A model generated the notes under the pieces. The model worked only from the letters and a program-made list of their open reading frames with translations, was not told the DNA's origin and searched no databases. 64,000 bases of DNA. Origin: Roseiarcus sp963709655. Lineage in GTDB: Bacteria > Pseudomonadota > Alphaproteobacteria > Rhizobiales > Beijerinckiaceae. Location: positions 372,001 to 436,000 of the forward strand of contig CAVPXF010000056.1 of assembly GCA_963709655.1 (NCBI GenBank), read 5' to 3'. The translations under genes and the position numbers were made by a program. Numbering within the stretch: the first letter of the stretch is position 1; each line of letters starts with the position of its first letter. Positions 62,746 to 64,000 of this stretch are shown here, piece after piece.

Positions 62746-63068
62746 CAGTTCAGCTTCTCGACATAGACCTTGATCCGTCCGCCGCAGGAGAGGCCGACGC
62801 GCCACGCCGTCTCGTCGGCGACGCCGAACTCCAGCATGCGCGGCGCGCCGGACGCGATCACCTCGGCAGCTTCCTCCACCACCGCGCCCTCGACGCAACC
62901 ACCACTGACCGAGCCGAGGAAGGCGCCATCGGCGTCGATGACCAAATGCGACCCCACCGGACGCGGAGCCGAGCCCCAGGTTTCGACGACCGTCGCGATC
63001 GCCACATCGCGCCCGGAATCGCGCCAGGATTCGGCCGCGGCCAAAACGTCCTCTTCGCGTGTCAACAT
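62745..63068 (-). CDS. XdhC_CoxI-domain small protein
   Basis: The 107-residue protein has the XdhC_CoxI domain: AIATVVETWGSAPRPVGSHL near residue 25 and LGSVSGGCVEGAVVEEA near residue 51 (the SGGCVE motif), with LSCGGRIKVYVEKL at its end. It corresponds to CoxI of CO-dehydrogenase maturation. Its stop shares a base with the next start. Confidence 0.9.
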   Translation of the reverse strand: MLTREEDVLAAAESWRDSGRDVAIATVVETWGSAPRPVGSHLVIDADGAFLGSVSGGCVEGAVVEEAAEVIASGAPRMLEFGVADETAWRVGLSCGGRIKVYVEKLN

Positions 63069-63186
63069 GGGCTAAGCGCCTCTCCTGTTCGGTCCTTCGC
63101 GGAGCGGCGAAACCGCCTCGCGCGCTCGCGGCGCCGACTGCAATTAAATGGATGGGACCCGCGCCCGCCGCAAGGCGACAGAGGCG

Positions 63187-64000
63187 TCAGGCCGAAACTT
63201 CGAGCCACTGCCGCGGATCCTTTCCCTTGTCCCCGTCGCCTCCCAGGGTTGCGCAGAGATCGGCCATGCTGGCGAGGTTGTGGATCGGTCGAAAAGCGTC
63301 GACGTGCGGCAGGATGGCGCGAACGCCCTCGGCCCGGGCGGCAAAGCCGTCGAAACGCAGCAGCGGATTGACCCATATCACGCGCCGGCTCGATTTGCGC
63401 AATCGTTCGACGGCGTGGCCGAGATCGCTGAGGCCGTCCCGTTCGAGGCCGTCGGTGAAGAGGATGACGATCGCGCCCTGACCGAGGACGCGCCGCGCCC
63501 ACTCGCGGTTGAAGCGCCCGATCGCTTCGCCGATGCGCGTGCCGCCCGACCAGTCGACCGCGAGCTTGGCGGTCTGGGCCAGCGCCTCGTCGGGGTCTCG
63601 CACCCGCATCGCCCGGGTCACGTTGGTCAGGCGAGTCCCGAACAGAAACGTCGACACGCGTCGCGTTTCGCCGAGCGCGTGCAGGAAATGCAGAAACAGC
63701 CGCGTATATTCGCTCATCGAGCCGGAAATGTCGCACAGCGCCACGATCGGCGGGGTGCGCTCCAGCGGCGCCCGATAAGAAAGGGCGATCGCGCCGCCCG
63801 GCTGAAGCGACCGGCGGAAACTCCGGCGAGGATCGATGCGCAGCCGCCGCGTCGTTGCGGCGAACCGCCGGATCCGCCGCCGGTCGTCCGGCATGACCAT
63901 CGCCCGGATGCGCTTGCGCGCCTCTTCGATCTCCGCCGCGCTCATCTGCGCGAAGTCCTTCCGGCGCAAGATCTCCTGGTCGGACACGGTGAAGCGCGCG
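63187..64000 (-). CDS. coxE: CoxE-family VWA-domain protein (5' end beyond window)
   Basis: The visible part is at least 271 residues. It contains a von Willebrand A-like domain with the metal site CDISGSMSEYTRLFLHFLH and IVILFTDGLERDGLSDLGHA, plus RKDFAQMSAAEIEEARKRIR upstream, all typical of CoxE. CoxE acts with the MoxR ATPase CoxD in building the CuSMo-type active site of aerobic CO dehydrogenase. The frame stays open to the window edge (an in-frame ATG at 63987 is probably internal), so the gene continues outside. coxD and coxMSL would be expected next. Confidence 0.88.
   Translation of the reverse strand, partial: ARFTVSDQEILRRKDFAQMSAAEIEEARKRIRAMVMPDDRRRIRRFAATTRRLRIDPRRSFRRSLQPGGAIALSYRAPLERTPPIVALCDISGSMSEYTRLFLHFLHALGETRRVSTFLFGTRLTNVTRAMRVRDPDEALAQTAKLAVDWSGGTRIGEAIGRFNREWARRVLGQGAIVILFTDGLERDGLSDLGHAVERLRKSSRRVIWVNPLLRFDGFAARAEGVRAILPHVDAFRPIHNLASMADLCATLGGDGDKGKDPRQWLEVSA

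Overview
The window is chromosomal DNA of an alphaproteobacterium, most likely of the order Hyphomicrobiales (Rhizobiales; Bradyrhizobium/Beijerinckiaceae-like). By eye it is about two-thirds G+C. The flagellar gene order (flgH-motE-flgI-flgA-flgG-fliE-flgC-flgB ... flhB-fliG-fliN-fliM-motA, with flgF-fliI divergent) is the one typical of that order. No phage, insertion sequence or CRISPR array is visible.

Layout. 14-12585: flagellar basal body, C-ring, export and stator genes. 12601-16713: a GGDEF protein with a C-terminal J-like domain, a small unknown protein, a nitronate monooxygenase and a 2H phosphoesterase-like protein. 16714-17651: non-coding stretch with an 11-bp-phased GTTC array and a DnaA-box-like site. 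17652-22834: ba3-type haem-copper oxidase (subunits I and II plus a small membrane subunit) with three multihaem cytochromes c. 22835-24008: non-coding, with palindromic repeats. 24009-31170: sugar ABC importer and catabolic enzymes (TIM-barrel isomerase, Gfo/Idh/MocA dehydrogenase, aldo/keto reductase). 31331-34500: TetR regulator divergent from an SDR and a saccharopine-dehydrogenase-like enzyme, followed by the tail of an acyl-CoA ligase. 34501-35224: non-coding and very rich in GANTC. 35225-39073: complete Mla/Mce-type lipid transporter. 39230-44862: 2OG-oxygenase-like protein, MerR with its epimerase target, DUF1330, KamA-type radical SAM enzyme, orphan Flp pilin and three overlapping micro-genes. 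44983-48233: tRNA-Leu(UAA), gpt, CinA-like, map, radC. 49021-53760: branched-chain-amino-acid-type ABC importer. 54070-60338: CHASE2 adenylate cyclase, large autotransporter and periplasmic FecR-domain protein. 60406-64000: Mo-cofactor genes (MocA-like, MPT-binding, split XdhC, CoxE) of the kind that mature aerobic CO dehydrogenase or related molybdenum hydroxylases.

Several otherwise well-conserved genes (motA twice, fliI, the Gfo/Idh dehydrogenase, the ABC binding protein, the cyclase twice, the autotransporter, the FecR protein) carry single-base frameshifts, nearly all +1. Four of them are the same change, GACTC read as GAACTC. GACTC is a GANTC site, the target of the alphaproteobacterial CcrM adenine methylase, so base-calling error at methylated sites is the likeliest explanation. 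These genes are probably intact in the living cell.

The most interesting biology is the FecR-autotransporter-CHASE2 cyclase locus, the GGDEF-J fusion, the GANTC-dense intergenic region, the helically phased GTTC array and the chain of three overlapping micro-genes.
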